NCBI GenBank assembly: GCA_044356305.1
Contig: JBIKWM010000002.1
Location: forward strand, 232,081 to 296,080
Length of the DNA: 64,000 nt
Source: JBIKWM01 sp044356305
GTDB taxonomy: Bacteria; Bacteroidota; Bacteroidia; UBA10329
Direction of reading: 5' to 3'
Below the pieces are notes generated by a model. That model worked only from the letters and a program-made list of their open reading frames with translations. It had not been told where the DNA came from and ran no database searches. The first letter of the stretch is position 1. Each line of letters opens with the position of its first letter. The position numbers and the translations under genes were made by a program. This document shows positions 52,540 to 61,313 of this stretch, piece after piece.

Positions 52540-54441
52540 TCAGTAGGCGCGCACATTGCGGCCTTCGTGGTAGTTCATGTAGGCGCGGTTGACCACGCGG
52601 TTGCCACCGGGGGTGGGGTAATCACCACTGAAGTACCAGTCGCCCGTGTGGTCGGGACAGGCACTGTGCAGATTCTCGATGGAGTTGAAGATGATGCACA
52701 CCTCGGCCCGTGTGCCGGTGGGGGTGATCAGTTGCGCGGCCCTGGCGTTGAGCTCATCTACCGAGAAACGGTCGTAAATGGCCTTCACCACGTTCACGGT
52801 CTCTTCCAGCGGCTGTTTCATCTGGTCGCGGGCGGCATCGTAAGTCTCATCGAGCACATGCTCGAGCCCGCGCTCCTTTAGCAGGGCCACTGCCGCCTTG
52901 AAAATGATGAAGTCGCCCAGCTTGGCCATGTCGATGCCGTAGCAGTCGGGGTAGCGGATCTGCGGTGCCGAGCTGACGATGACAATGCGCCTGGGCTCCA
53001 TGCGGTCGGCCATGCGGATAATGCTCTGGCGCAGGGTGGTGCCGCGCACAATGCTGTCATCGAGCAGCACCACGCTGTCGCGGCCGCGCTCTATGGCCCC
53101 GTAGGTGATGTCGTACACGTGCGACACAAGGTCATCGCGGTGCACATCGTCAGTGATGAAGGTGCGAAGCTTGGCATCCTTGATGACGAGTTTCTCGACC
53201 CGCGCCCGCATGTTGAGGATGTCGCGCACCTGCTGGGCATCGAGCTCGCGCCTGCCTTTGAGTATGAGTTCGGTCTTGTGCCGGTTGACATGCTCCTCGA
53301 GGCCCTTTACCATGCCGAGGAAAGCGGTCTCGCTGGTGTTGGGGATGTAGGAGAACACGGTGTGGGCCATGTCGTGGCCCACGGCTTCGAGCACCTGGGG
53401 CACTAGAAGGCGGCCCAGTTCCTTGCGCTCGGTGTAGATGTCGCGGTCGCTGCCGCGCGAGAAGTAGATGCGCTCGAAGGAGCACGACCTGCGTTCGGCC
53501 TCGGGCGTTACGCGTTCCTGCCACGTGCGGCCGTCCTTCTTTATGACGAGGGCATGGCCGGGGTCGACCTCTCTGACCTGATCGGTGCGGAGGTTGAAGG
53601 CGGTCTGTATGGCGGGCCGCTCGCTGGCCACCACCACCACCTCATCGTCCTGATACCAGTATGCCGGGCGGATGCCTGCGGGGTCGCGCATCACAAAGGC
53701 ATCGCCATGGCCCAGCATGCCCACCATGGCATAGCCCCCGTCCCATTTCTTGGCGCTCTCGCGCAGGATGCGGGGTATGTCGAGGTCGCGGATGATGAGT
53801 TCGGTGATCTCGCGTTTGGAGTGGCCCTGTTCTCTGTGGTGGTAATAGAGCCGGTCGCACTCGTTGTCGAGGAAGTGCCCGATCTTCTCGAGCACCGTCA
53901 CCGTGTCGGCCTTCTCCTTGGGGTGCTGCCCCAGCTCGACCAGCTGTTGGAACAGCTCATCGACATTGGTCATGTTGAAGTTGCCGGCCAGCACCACGTT
54001 GCGCGTCATCCAGTTGTTCTGCCGCAGAAAGGGGTGGCAGTTCTCAATGCTGTTCTTGCCATAGGTGCCGTAGCGCAGGTGGCCCAGATACACCTCGCCC
54101 GTAAAGGGCAGGTGGCGCTTGAGCCACGCGGGGTCGTCAGTGAACCGGGGGTTGGTGGCCTTCTCCTGGGCTATCCTCCCATTGACATAATCAAATATCT
54201 CTTTGATGGGCTGTGCCGCGTTGCTGCGCTTGCGGCTTATGTAGCGCTCGCCCGGCTCCACATCAAACTTGATGTTGGCTATGCCCGCCCCGTCCTGACC
54301 GCGGTTGTGCTGTTTCTCCATGAGGAGGTACAGCTTGTTGAGCCCGTAGAACGAGGTGCCGTATTTCTCGCGGTAATAGGGCAGGGGTCTGAGCAGGCGC
54401 ACGAGGGCAATACCGCACTCGTGTTTTATCGCATCGCTCAT
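52540..54441 (-). CDS. purF: Amidophosphoribosyltransferase (long Bacteroidota form)
   Basis: First committed step of purine synthesis: PRPP plus glutamine to phosphoribosylamine. The N-terminal Ntn glutaminase has its Cys at residue 9 (IKHECGIAL), so an eight-residue propeptide would be removed. The PRPP-binding loop is VVLLDDSIVRGTTL. Residues between the two domains and the C-terminus are longer (633 in total) than the 470-510 of E. coli and B. subtilis PurF; such long forms exist in Bacteroidota. The ATG 54441 is only 7 bp after a -7 element. The frame from 54477 begins upstream of the promoter and is rejected. Confidence 0.92.
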   Translation of the reverse strand: MSDAIKHECGIALVRLLRPLPYYREKYGTSFYGLNKLYLLMEKQHNRGQDGAGIANIKFDVEPGERYISRKRSNAAQPIKEIFDYVNGRIAQEKATNPRFTDDPAWLKRHLPFTGEVYLGHLRYGTYGKNSIENCHPFLRQNNWMTRNVVLAGNFNMTNVDELFQQLVELGQHPKEKADTVTVLEKIGHFLDNECDRLYYHHREQGHSKREITELIIRDLDIPRILRESAKKWDGGYAMVGMLGHGDAFVMRDPAGIRPAYWYQDDEVVVVASERPAIQTAFNLRTDQVREVDPGHALVIKKDGRTWQERVTPEAERRSCSFERIYFSRGSDRDIYTERKELGRLLVPQVLEAVGHDMAHTVFSYIPNTSETAFLGMVKGLEEHVNRHKTELILKGRRELDAQQVRDILNMRARVEKLVIKDAKLRTFITDDVHRDDLVSHVYDITYGAIERGRDSVVLLDDSIVRGTTLRQSIIRMADRMEPRRIVIVSSAPQIRYPDCYGIDMAKLGDFIIFKAAVALLKERGLEHVLDETYDAARDQMKQPLEETVNVVKAIYDRFSVDELNARAAQLITPTGTRAEVCIIFNSIENLHSACPDHTGDWYFSGDYPTPGGNRVVNRAYMNYHEGRNVRAY

Positions 54442-54448
54442 TGTGGTG

Positions 54449-54456
54449 CAAAGGTA
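54449..54456 (-). promoter_or_regulatory. -7 promoter element TACCTTTG for purF
   Basis: Exact TAnnTTTG on the minus strand, 7 bp before the purF ATG; predicts an almost leaderless mRNA for purF, the serine hydrolase and rnr. Confidence 0.62.
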
Positions 54457-54572
54457 AACGGCCACCGTGGCGCACACCGGGGTTCAGCACAATTTCATGC
54501 CTGTCGTTGCACAGGGGGTGCGATGCCCACCCCCCCAATGTTTCCTTTGCAGCACCTATTCCCATTGATGCC

Positions 54573-55430
54573 ATGATGATCATTGCCGATAGCGGCAGCA
54601 CCAAATGCGACTGGAAGATACTGGACGGTGGGCGCGAGGTGGGCTCGCTGAGCACAATGGGTTTCAACCCCTACTTCCATGACGAGCAGCTGATAGGCGA
54701 CACCATAGGCCAGCAGGCGCTGCTGCGCACGTATGCCGACCGGGTGCACGAGGTATGGTTCTACAGCGCGGGCTGCTCGGGCCCCGAGCTGAACAGCATT
54801 GTGGAGCGGGGCCTGCGCACCCTGTTTGCGAAGGCCGCCATAGTGGTGGAGCACGATGTGCTGGGGGCTGCGCTGGCCGCGTGCCAGGGCCGACCGGGCA
54901 TAGCGTGCATACTGGGCACGGGCAGCAACTCGTGCCACTACGATGGCCGCACCACCACCGAGGTGCTGCCCTCGTTGGGCTACATACTGGGCGATGAGGG
55001 CAGCGGCAGCTACTTCGGCCGGCAGCTGCTGCGAGACTACCTGTATATGGAACCGATGCCCGATGGGCTTCGGGCCGAGCTGGTGCAGAAGGGCCACGAC
55101 AAAAGGTCGGTGCTCGAGGCCCTGTACAAGCGGCCCCATGCCAATGTGTACCTGGCCTCGTTCATGCCCATCATAGCCACCTACCGCAACACGGGCTATG
55201 TGCAGGACATGATAAGGGGCGGCATGGCTGATTTCCTGAAAAGGCACGTGTGCTGCTACCCCGACCACCGCGAGGTGCCGGTGTGCTTTGTGGGCTCCAT
55301 CGCCTTCCTTTTTCAGGATATTCTGGGCGAAGTGGCCCGGCCGATGGGAATACTGGTGGGCAACATAGAGAAGAACCCCATTGATGGACTGGTGCGGTAC
55401 CATCTTAGCCGCGCTGGCCGCGCTGATTGA
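54573..55430 (+). CDS. BadF/BadG/BcrA/BcrD-type ATPase, N-acetylglucosamine-kinase-like
   Basis: A 285-residue protein of the ASKHA fold. Phosphate-1 loop is IIADSGSTKCDWKI, phosphate-2 CILGTGSNSCHYDG with the following GDEGSGSYFG, as in eukaryotic-type N-acetylglucosamine kinases. It likely phosphorylates GlcNAc or another amino sugar, for example from recycled peptidoglycan. The start ATG is at 54573; a second Met codon is next to it. A TTCCTTTG box lies 25 bp upstream. It diverges from purF. Confidence 0.88.
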   Translation: MMIIADSGSTKCDWKILDGGREVGSLSTMGFNPYFHDEQLIGDTIGQQALLRTYADRVHEVWFYSAGCSGPELNSIVERGLRTLFAKAAIVVEHDVLGAALAACQGRPGIACILGTGSNSCHYDGRTTTEVLPSLGYILGDEGSGSYFGRQLLRDYLYMEPMPDGLRAELVQKGHDKRSVLEALYKRPHANVYLASFMPIIATYRNTGYVQDMIRGGMADFLKRHVCCYPDHREVPVCFVGSIAFLFQDILGEVARPMGILVGNIEKNPIDGLVRYHLSRAGRAD

Positions 55431-55455
55431 GCGATAGGGAAAGGGCCACCTTTTT

Positions 55456-55510
55456 GCGATGGGCTGCACCCATCGCGAGGGATATTTCGCCCCGTTGGGG
55501 CTGCGATGGG
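55456..55510. repeat. REP-like palindromic element with alternative pairing
   Basis: Three arms: GCGATGGG (55456-55463), CCCATCGC (55469-55476) and GCGATGGG again (55503-55510), with an internal hairpin GCCCC-gtt-GGGGC (55489-55501). The middle arm can pair with either outer arm. The wording resembles intergenic palindromes that I have seen scattered in Bacteroidota genomes. Confidence 0.6.
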
Positions 55511-55955
55511 CCTGCTGTTCATAGGCCGAAGGTGAGGATGGGGGGCCGTCAGCCAAGGGCCACTGCCATCTGTGGTTCGATGGCGCTTGGCGCACATCGC
55601 TGCTGTCATTGAACTACAAATGGGCCTTGTCTGGGTTGCCGCTCCTGATGGTATCTGCCATGGATAAGGCCGACTGCATCACCGCGCTCAATAGAAGCCG
55701 GTAAAAGGAGAATACTGACTTTATATGTGATCTTATAGCCGTGCAGGCATGCAAGAATGATCAGCAGCAGGTCGATAGTCCTGATCAGGGGCAAACGGCC
55801 TTGAATTGAAGTTGTGAGGCTGTTGGGGTAGAGTGACGAGGGCTGTGACAATCGACATGGGCACGTAACGGCAGAGGAGCCAAAACCCCAAAAGAGCCAT
55901 AAGGCCCTTTGGAGAGATACATGCTGATAAAGTGGGAAGAGAAGAAGTGCCGGCC
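55511..55955. other. Intergenic region without recognisable gene
   Basis: An open frame on the minus strand (55606-55959) has no recognisable family, odd composition and runs into the LuxR-type gene; I see no supported feature here. Confidence 0.5.
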
Positions 55956-56300
55956 TCACATCAACCCATTGTCGGTCAGCAGCCGCACCAGCTCGGGTAT
56001 GCTGGAGCAGGCGGTACCGGCCTTCATGTTTCTGCGGTGGTTGTTAACGGTATGGGTGCTGAGGTTGAGCTTGACGGCCGCTTCTTTGCTCGAGAGGCCG
56101 AGGGCGAATAGCCTAAGCACCTCCAATTCGCGCTGGGTTATGCGCTTGTGGTCTCCCTTGGCGTTAATAAGCAGGTAGCTGCCGCGCTGCAACTTAACGA
56201 CCTGAAGATCGTGCTGGGTGGGGCGTTTGCCACGCGCATCGAATGTTCGGGATTGTGCTTTCATGGGTCGGGGATGTTTGGGTTTGAGCTTCATGGCCAT
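55956..56300 (-). CDS. Small LuxR-type HTH protein
   Basis: A 114-residue protein with a basic N-terminal part and a C-terminal GerE/LuxR helix-turn-helix: ITQRELEVLRLFALGLSSKE followed by VKLNLSTHTVNNHRRNMKAG. It lacks a receiver, PAS or TPR sensor domain. In Bacteroidota a TPR-containing sensor is often fused to such an HTH; here a TPR fragment ends 1 bp before this ATG, so the two may have formed a sensor-regulator pair before the TPR gene was cut. Whether it is still expressed is unknown. Confidence 0.7.
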   Translation of the reverse strand: MAMKLKPKHPRPMKAQSRTFDARGKRPTQHDLQVVKLQRGSYLLINAKGDHKRITQRELEVLRLFALGLSSKEAAVKLNLSTHTVNNHRRNMKAGTACSSIPELVRLLTDNGLM

Positions 56301-56301
56301 A

Positions 56302-56514
56302 TCACTCTTCGGTGGTGGGTGCGGACATACTGATGCTTTGGCGTGCCTCCATTTGTAGGTCGCAGGCTTCGATGCCGCGCACCACGTTGGTGTACATTCT
56401 GCGGCCTTCCACGCCTTTGCTGGGTCGCAAATGGCCGAGGAACAGGGTGTAGGCGCCCTTGGCCTCGGGGTATTGGCCCGACAGTTCGTAGGCCTTGCCG
56501 AGGTCGAACAGGGT
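56302..56514 (-). pseudogene. TPR protein, C-terminal fragment
   Basis: The frame gives LFDLGKAYELSGQYPEAKGA and about 45 more residues to TGA, with a clear TPR unit. Upstream of about 56514 the frame continues only as antisense to the mazF fragment, so the 5' part is lost. Its stop is 1 bp from the LuxR-type ATG. Confidence 0.6.
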
Positions 56515-56776
56515 GGTGGTGATAGTGAGTGGCAATTTGATGAACCAATACCTGAATGTGGTGATCGTAATGCCGCTCACCACCAAGGTCAGGAACTATA
56601 AAGGCGATGTGGTGCTGCAACCATCCGACACCAATGGCCTGAAACAACCTTCAGAGATATTGACCTTTCATATACGGTCCGTTGCAAAGGATCGGTTGGT
56701 TGAACGCATTGGCAAGATCCACGAAAAGGAGCTGGCCGACCTCAAAACGGGCCTCAGCGACCTGATGCGGTATTGA
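56510..56776 (+). pseudogene. mazF: MazF/PemK-family toxin, 5'-truncated
   Basis: Reads RVVVIVSGNLMNQYLNVVIV and, further on, MPLTTKVRNYKGDVVLQP, SEILTFHIRSVAKDRL and ERIGKIHEKELADL, matching the core and C-terminus of MazF endoribonucleases. The first 20-25 residues (usual GEIWLVNLDP strand) and the antitoxin gene are missing; the break coincides with the break in the TPR gene. A TTG at 56495 could start translation but would give an incomplete fold. Likely inactive. Confidence 0.75.
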
Positions 56777-56875
56777 TTATTTCTCACCTGTTCTGCTTTT
56801 CTGCGCAGTTGCAATGTGGGCCTGATACATCTGACAGGACACCCAGTTAAGGCATAGGCAGTTATACCGCAGACC

Positions 56876-56902
56876 ATCGAGGTTTTCGAAACCTTGATGG
56901 TA
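56876..56902. repeat. 12-bp stem-loop
   Basis: CCATCGAGGTTT / AAACCTTGATGG with a TCG loop (one G-T pair). There is no T-run on either side, so it is not a typical terminator. It lies between the mazF fragment and the phosphatase gene. Confidence 0.6.
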
Positions 56903-56941
56903 CTATCGACCAAAGGACTGACCGTATCCGCAAAGCCCCCC

Positions 56942-59338
56942 TCAGAACCTTAGCCCCACCAGCAGGATATCGTCCACCTGTGCCTCTTTGCCCTGCCACA
57001 CGTGCAGGGCGCGCAGCAGTTCGCGGTGCTGGCGGGGCAGGGGCAGGTGGGCATTGTCGTGCAGCATCTGCCGCAGGCGCCCCGAGGTGAACTTGCGGCC
57101 CTCATCGCCCCCGAACTGGTCAGCAAAGCCATCGGTGAACAGGTAGGCCTGATCGCCAGGGGCCAGTACAAACGCGTGCTCTTCATACTGAGCATCATCG
57201 GCCGTGCCACTGCCTATGGAGTGGCGCGTGGCGCTCACCTGCACGCACTCGCCACGGTTCATGAGGCACAGGGGCCGTTTGGCACCGGCATAGCGCAGGG
57301 TGCGGGTGGCCGGCTCATATGATATGAGGGCCACATCCATGCCCCCGTGCGAGCGCACCGCCCCTTGGGCCAACGACTGTCGCAGGGCCCTGCGCACCTC
57401 TCGGTTCACATGGCCCAACATGTGGCCCGGCCCACCGCCCACAAGCAGGGCCTGCTCCATCTTCTCAATGCCCATCACACTCATCAGCGCACCCGGCACC
57501 CCATGGCCGGTGCAGTCGGCCACAGCCAGGTAGTGCACCCCATCGCGCTCGTTGGCCAAGTAGAAGTCGCCACTCACCATCTCGCGCGGCAGGTAGAGGG
57601 TGAATATCTCGGGGAACATGGCGTGAAGCTGTGCCCTTGTGGGCAGCATGGCCTCTTGTAGCGATCGGGCGTAGCTGATGCTGTCAGTTATACCCTTGGC
57701 CTGGGCCTCTATCTTCTGCCGGGCCAGTTCTATCTCGTGGGTTCGCTCGGCCACCTTGGCCTCCAGCTCGCGGTTCACCTTGGTCTGCAGCTGCTCGTTC
57801 TCGCGCAGTTGCATGATCAGCTCGGCCTGCAGCCGCTCCTGTTCCTCACTGGCCCTGATGCTCTCTATGCGGTTGGCCACCAGCGAGGCTATGGTCTGCA
57901 GCACACGCAGGTGTTTCTCCTTGAAAAAGGCCCGCTCGGCATGTTCAGAATCTATCACCCCTATCACCCGGCCCTTGCTCAGTATGGGCACGGCTATCTC
58001 CGAGAGACGCGCCTGCTCATCCACCAGGTAGCGCGGGTCGAGCGATGTGTCGTGTATCAGCTCATACTCGCCCGTGGCCCCCACCGAGCCCACAATGCCC
58101 ATGCCCACCGGCAGCGTGAGGGGGTTGATGATGTCGAAGTCTATCGGGTTCTTCGACCCGTGCGCGGCCGTCTGCACCAGGTTGCGGCCATCGGCATCCA
58201 TCAGGTAGATCACACAGTCGTGAAAACCGAGGCGGGCTATGCAGTTCTTGGCCAGGTCCCACGCCACCCCGCTCACAGTGGTCTGCTTGAACAGCGACTG
58301 CGAGAACTCATTCACGGCCCGCTCTATCTCATACAGCTCGCGGGTCTCGCGGTCGCGTATGCGCAGCTCGGCCAGGGCGTCCTCCAGCTGGCGGGTACGC
58401 TCGCTCACAGTGCCCTCCAACTGCTCAGTGGTCAGGCGCAGGTCCTCTATCTGCTGCCTGAATTGCATGCCTCGCACCTCTTTGATCTTGCGCTCGTTGA
58501 GGTGCTCGGTCTGGTAGCGGTAGAATTTTCTGTGGTGATCCAGGGCAAGGGCCATGTTGCCCGTGGCCTCATAGGCGTCCGCAAGGCACTCATGCACCTC
58601 GGCCAGCTCATTGCGCTGGCTGTTGCGGTCGGTCAGGCCCAGGGCCTCATTCAGCAGCCGTATGGCCTCGGTGCCCTGACCCTCAGTGTTGCTGAGGCGC
58701 GCCAGCAGGATCAGGTCGGTGATGATGATGTTGGTGAAACCCTGTTCGCGGCCCAGTCTGAGGCTCTCATCGAGGTGCTTGCGGGCCTCTTCCATTCGGC
58801 CCAGCAGCATCAGGGCCTCGCCCATGTTGCAGTGAACAATGGACTGCATCTGGGGCCGCCCGGTGCCCAACATGCGCAGGGCCTTGCGAAACAGCGGCAG
58901 CGCCATGTCATACCGCTGCTGCTTCACATAGGTGTCACCCGTGTTGTTGATAGAGCGTATCAGCCCCTCGTTGTCGCCCACCTCCTCGCGCAGGCGCAGG
59001 CTCTCCAGGTTGCAGTGCAGCCGGTTGTCGAGGTCGCCCAGATAGTCGTAGATGGCCCCCAGGGTGTTTAGCACAATGGCCTCGTTGTAACGGTCGCCCA
59101 GGGTGTTGAATAGCCTCCGGGCGGCCGTTGCATGGTCAAAGGCCTCGGCCACCAGCCCCATGGCCAGGCCAGAGATGGCGAGCGTGCGCCTGCACTCGGC
59201 CACCAGCACCGTGTCATCGCTGTCCTTGCATATCCCATAGGCCTCGCGTGCCAGTTTGAAGGCACGGCCCATGTCTGTGGCACGAGCCTCCCATGCCTCT
59301 CGGCTCAGTGCACGTGCCTTATCGGCCCCTTCCTGCAT
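56942..59338 (-). CDS. TPR-GAF-SpoIIE (PP2C) phosphatase
   Basis: A 798-residue soluble signalling protein. TPRs fill residues about 1-280 (VLNTLGAIYDYLGDLDNRL, SINNTGDTYVKQQRYDMAL). A coiled coil, a GAF domain (about 335-490; GMGIVGSVGATGEYELIHDT and AVPILSKGRVIGVIDSE), a second coiled coil and a SpoIIE phosphatase follow. The metal aspartates are in VSGDFYLAN, VADCTGHGVPGA, GGMDVALI and QVDDILLVG. It resembles the output half of the 35627-38794 sensor but reads a cytoplasmic signal through GAF/TPR. Probable substrate: an anti-sigma antagonist, not encoded here. Confidence 0.93.
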   Translation of the reverse strand: MQEGADKARALSREAWEARATDMGRAFKLAREAYGICKDSDDTVLVAECRRTLAISGLAMGLVAEAFDHATAARRLFNTLGDRYNEAIVLNTLGAIYDYLGDLDNRLHCNLESLRLREEVGDNEGLIRSINNTGDTYVKQQRYDMALPLFRKALRMLGTGRPQMQSIVHCNMGEALMLLGRMEEARKHLDESLRLGREQGFTNIIITDLILLARLSNTEGQGTEAIRLLNEALGLTDRNSQRNELAEVHECLADAYEATGNMALALDHHRKFYRYQTEHLNERKIKEVRGMQFRQQIEDLRLTTEQLEGTVSERTRQLEDALAELRIRDRETRELYEIERAVNEFSQSLFKQTTVSGVAWDLAKNCIARLGFHDCVIYLMDADGRNLVQTAAHGSKNPIDFDIINPLTLPVGMGIVGSVGATGEYELIHDTSLDPRYLVDEQARLSEIAVPILSKGRVIGVIDSEHAERAFFKEKHLRVLQTIASLVANRIESIRASEEQERLQAELIMQLRENEQLQTKVNRELEAKVAERTHEIELARQKIEAQAKGITDSISYARSLQEAMLPTRAQLHAMFPEIFTLYLPREMVSGDFYLANERDGVHYLAVADCTGHGVPGALMSVMGIEKMEQALLVGGGPGHMLGHVNREVRRALRQSLAQGAVRSHGGMDVALISYEPATRTLRYAGAKRPLCLMNRGECVQVSATRHSIGSGTADDAQYEEHAFVLAPGDQAYLFTDGFADQFGGDEGRKFTSGRLRQMLHDNAHLPLPRQHRELLRALHVWQGKEAQVDDILLVGLRF

Positions 59339-59418
59339 CGGCCCCTAATATCAACAGCAGAATCAGATGTGAGGGGCCTTTCCATAAGGTGGCGGTTCAC
59401 ACCCTGGCAGTGGAAACA

Positions 59419-59450
59419 GAGGCCCGGGTGCGAGACCGGGCCTCAATGTT
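59419..59450 (-). terminator. Hairpin, probable terminator of the metalloprotease gene
   Basis: A 9-bp stem GAGGCCCGG / CCGGGCCTC with an 8-nt loop, followed on the minus strand by TGTTTCC. The T-run is weak. Confidence 0.5.
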
Positions 59451-59473
59451 CTGAAAAGGGTCATGTGGGCGGC

Positions 59474-61288
59474 TCAGTGACTCTTTACAATCACTTTGCT
59501 GAGCATCTGCTCGCCTGCCTGATCAATCGCGCGCACCAGATAAGTGCCTGCGCTCAGCTCATCAGCATGTATTCGGAACAAGTGCGTGCCCTCATTGAGG
59601 AACAGTTTGTCGGCAAGGGTCTGAACCACACGGCCCCGCTGATCATACAGGTGTACGCTCATTTGGGCGGAACCGCTCATTATGTGCAGCACCACGTCCG
59701 AATCGTACCGGAACGGGTTGGGGCGCACATCAAGGGTCACCATGTCCACATCGTCACGCTCTGCCTCGGTCAGGGGCACATTGTCCGGCCCCGCGGTACG
59801 CAGTGCTGTGCAGTTCTCGAGGTATGCTGCGAAAACCGAGCCCGACTTGGCCCAGAACCCTGTGCCCAACGTGACCGCATCGCTGGCCCTGAAACTGCCC
59901 TCCGACCCGCTGTTGAACGCCATGGTGTTCGTGACTGAGGTATAGGTCAAGGTCTGATTGGCGGCCATGTGTAGCGCCTCGTTGTTGCTGAAGGTGTAGG
60001 CTGCGGTATAGGTGACCGTATTGCCAACCGTGTTGTGCCCGACCATTGTGGAGCGGCTCAGTACAAGTCGGTCCTGATTTCGGTTGTTCGAGGTGCCGGG
60101 AGTGTAGTTGTCGCCTCCACAGGTCCATTGGTTGGCATCATCATCAGAGAAGATGTTCTGCCTCGGGCACGACCCAGTGCCACAGGCGTCCTGATATGCC
60201 ATCACGGTGCGGAAACAGCCGGTTGTAGGCTCACCCCAACCTGCGTAAGGTGCAGTCCCCGGTTGTGTGGACTGATTGAGGGCGTGGGTGCAAAGGGCGT
60301 TGTGACTCAGTTCATGATGGAATGTGAAGGCATAGAAATTGGGCACACCGGTCACACTGAACTGATCCGAATAGGCACTCGAAAGCCAGGCAAGCCCAGA
60401 GTTGGTAGATGTGAGCAACGACACCTGATCGGCTTCCCAAAGGGTGCGAGAGGTGTGCACCCCGTCCATCATCCCATCCGATGTTCCTGTAAGGTTGTCC
60501 AGATCATCATTTATATCACCGGTCTCCGTGTAAGATATAAGTTCGGCCGCAGCCAACTCTATGCTGTACACGATGCCGCTGTTCTGGTACCCGGTATTAC
60601 CCATGTTCACCATATTGATGATGTCGGTCATGATATCCTCAACCGCAGCGGCCGTGGCCGAGGTGTACACCACATAAACCCTGATGTTGCACTCGCCCGT
60701 TGAGCGGTCATTGGCTGCGGCATCATTCAGGGCCTGGTTTATATCCGGATGGTGCATGTCCACCCCTTCCTCTTGCGGAGTGCCACGTGGTGGGCGTGAG
60801 TGCGACCCATTCACTCCGCAGCCGTCATCGAGAGTCATGTCGTATTCAAACAGGGCATGGAGTCCATCGCCCAATGGGCGGAGGAGGAAAGCCATGTCCT
60901 CATACTGGATGTGGGCCACCATGGCATTATCGGCCGGGCGGTACACGGCATGCACGTTGCCCGGATGACCCGGAAACTCCCCTATCCAGGAGTAACGGAT
61001 CCCGTCAGTGCGCAATTCACGTTTCATCCTGATGGCAAGAAGGTCGGCATCGGGACAGTTGAACCAGACCGCGTCATTCTTCAGCTCCCTGAGATTCACC
61101 GTCACAAACCGGTACTTTCCTGTAAAGGGCCAGCTCTCGGCCACTTCGAGATAGTGCTTCTGTGAGGCGGTGAGAGCGGGTGTTGCAGTCAGATAGGTGA
61201 ACACGTCCTGTCCTTTGGACGCGGTGGTCATCAGCATACCAGCGATGAGCGCTGCGCTGATGATGGGTGGTCTGAATCTGAAGTCCAT
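59474..61288 (-). CDS. Secreted metzincin-type metalloprotease with T9SS sorting domain
   Basis: A 604-residue protein: signal peptide, prodomain (about 30-190, with DDGCGVNG that could act as a cysteine switch), and a reprolysin-like catalytic domain with HELSHNALCTH. Zinc ligands are His325, His329 and His335, the base is Glu326, and the Met-turn is VMAYQ (Met363). The metzincin glycine at position 332 is Leu. The last about 85 residues are a T9SS sorting domain (VRPNPFRYDSDVVLHIM to YLVRAIDQAGEQMLSKVIVK; positions 59720-59480). It lies 25 bp below the fibre gene. Confidence 0.9.
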   Translation of the reverse strand: MDFRFRPPIISAALIAGMLMTTASKGQDVFTYLTATPALTASQKHYLEVAESWPFTGKYRFVTVNLRELKNDAVWFNCPDADLLAIRMKRELRTDGIRYSWIGEFPGHPGNVHAVYRPADNAMVAHIQYEDMAFLLRPLGDGLHALFEYDMTLDDGCGVNGSHSRPPRGTPQEEGVDMHHPDINQALNDAAANDRSTGECNIRVYVVYTSATAAAVEDIMTDIINMVNMGNTGYQNSGIVYSIELAAAELISYTETGDINDDLDNLTGTSDGMMDGVHTSRTLWEADQVSLLTSTNSGLAWLSSAYSDQFSVTGVPNFYAFTFHHELSHNALCTHALNQSTQPGTAPYAGWGEPTTGCFRTVMAYQDACGTGSCPRQNIFSDDDANQWTCGGDNYTPGTSNNRNQDRLVLSRSTMVGHNTVGNTVTYTAAYTFSNNEALHMAANQTLTYTSVTNTMAFNSGSEGSFRASDAVTLGTGFWAKSGSVFAAYLENCTALRTAGPDNVPLTEAERDDVDMVTLDVRPNPFRYDSDVVLHIMSGSAQMSVHLYDQRGRVVQTLADKLFLNEGTHLFRIHADELSAGTYLVRAIDQAGEQMLSKVIVKSH

Positions 61289-61313
61289 TTTTCTGGAAGT
61301 TTCAGATTTGGGA

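Noticed and set aside
55606..55959. 117-codon minus-strand frame in the intergenic region
   Set aside because: No family likeness, no promoter element, and unusual amino-acid composition; not listed as a gene.
57737..59071. 444-codon plus-strand frame opposite the TPR-GAF-SpoIIE gene
   Set aside because: Shadow of a well-supported gene; low-complexity His/Gln/Leu composition and no motif.
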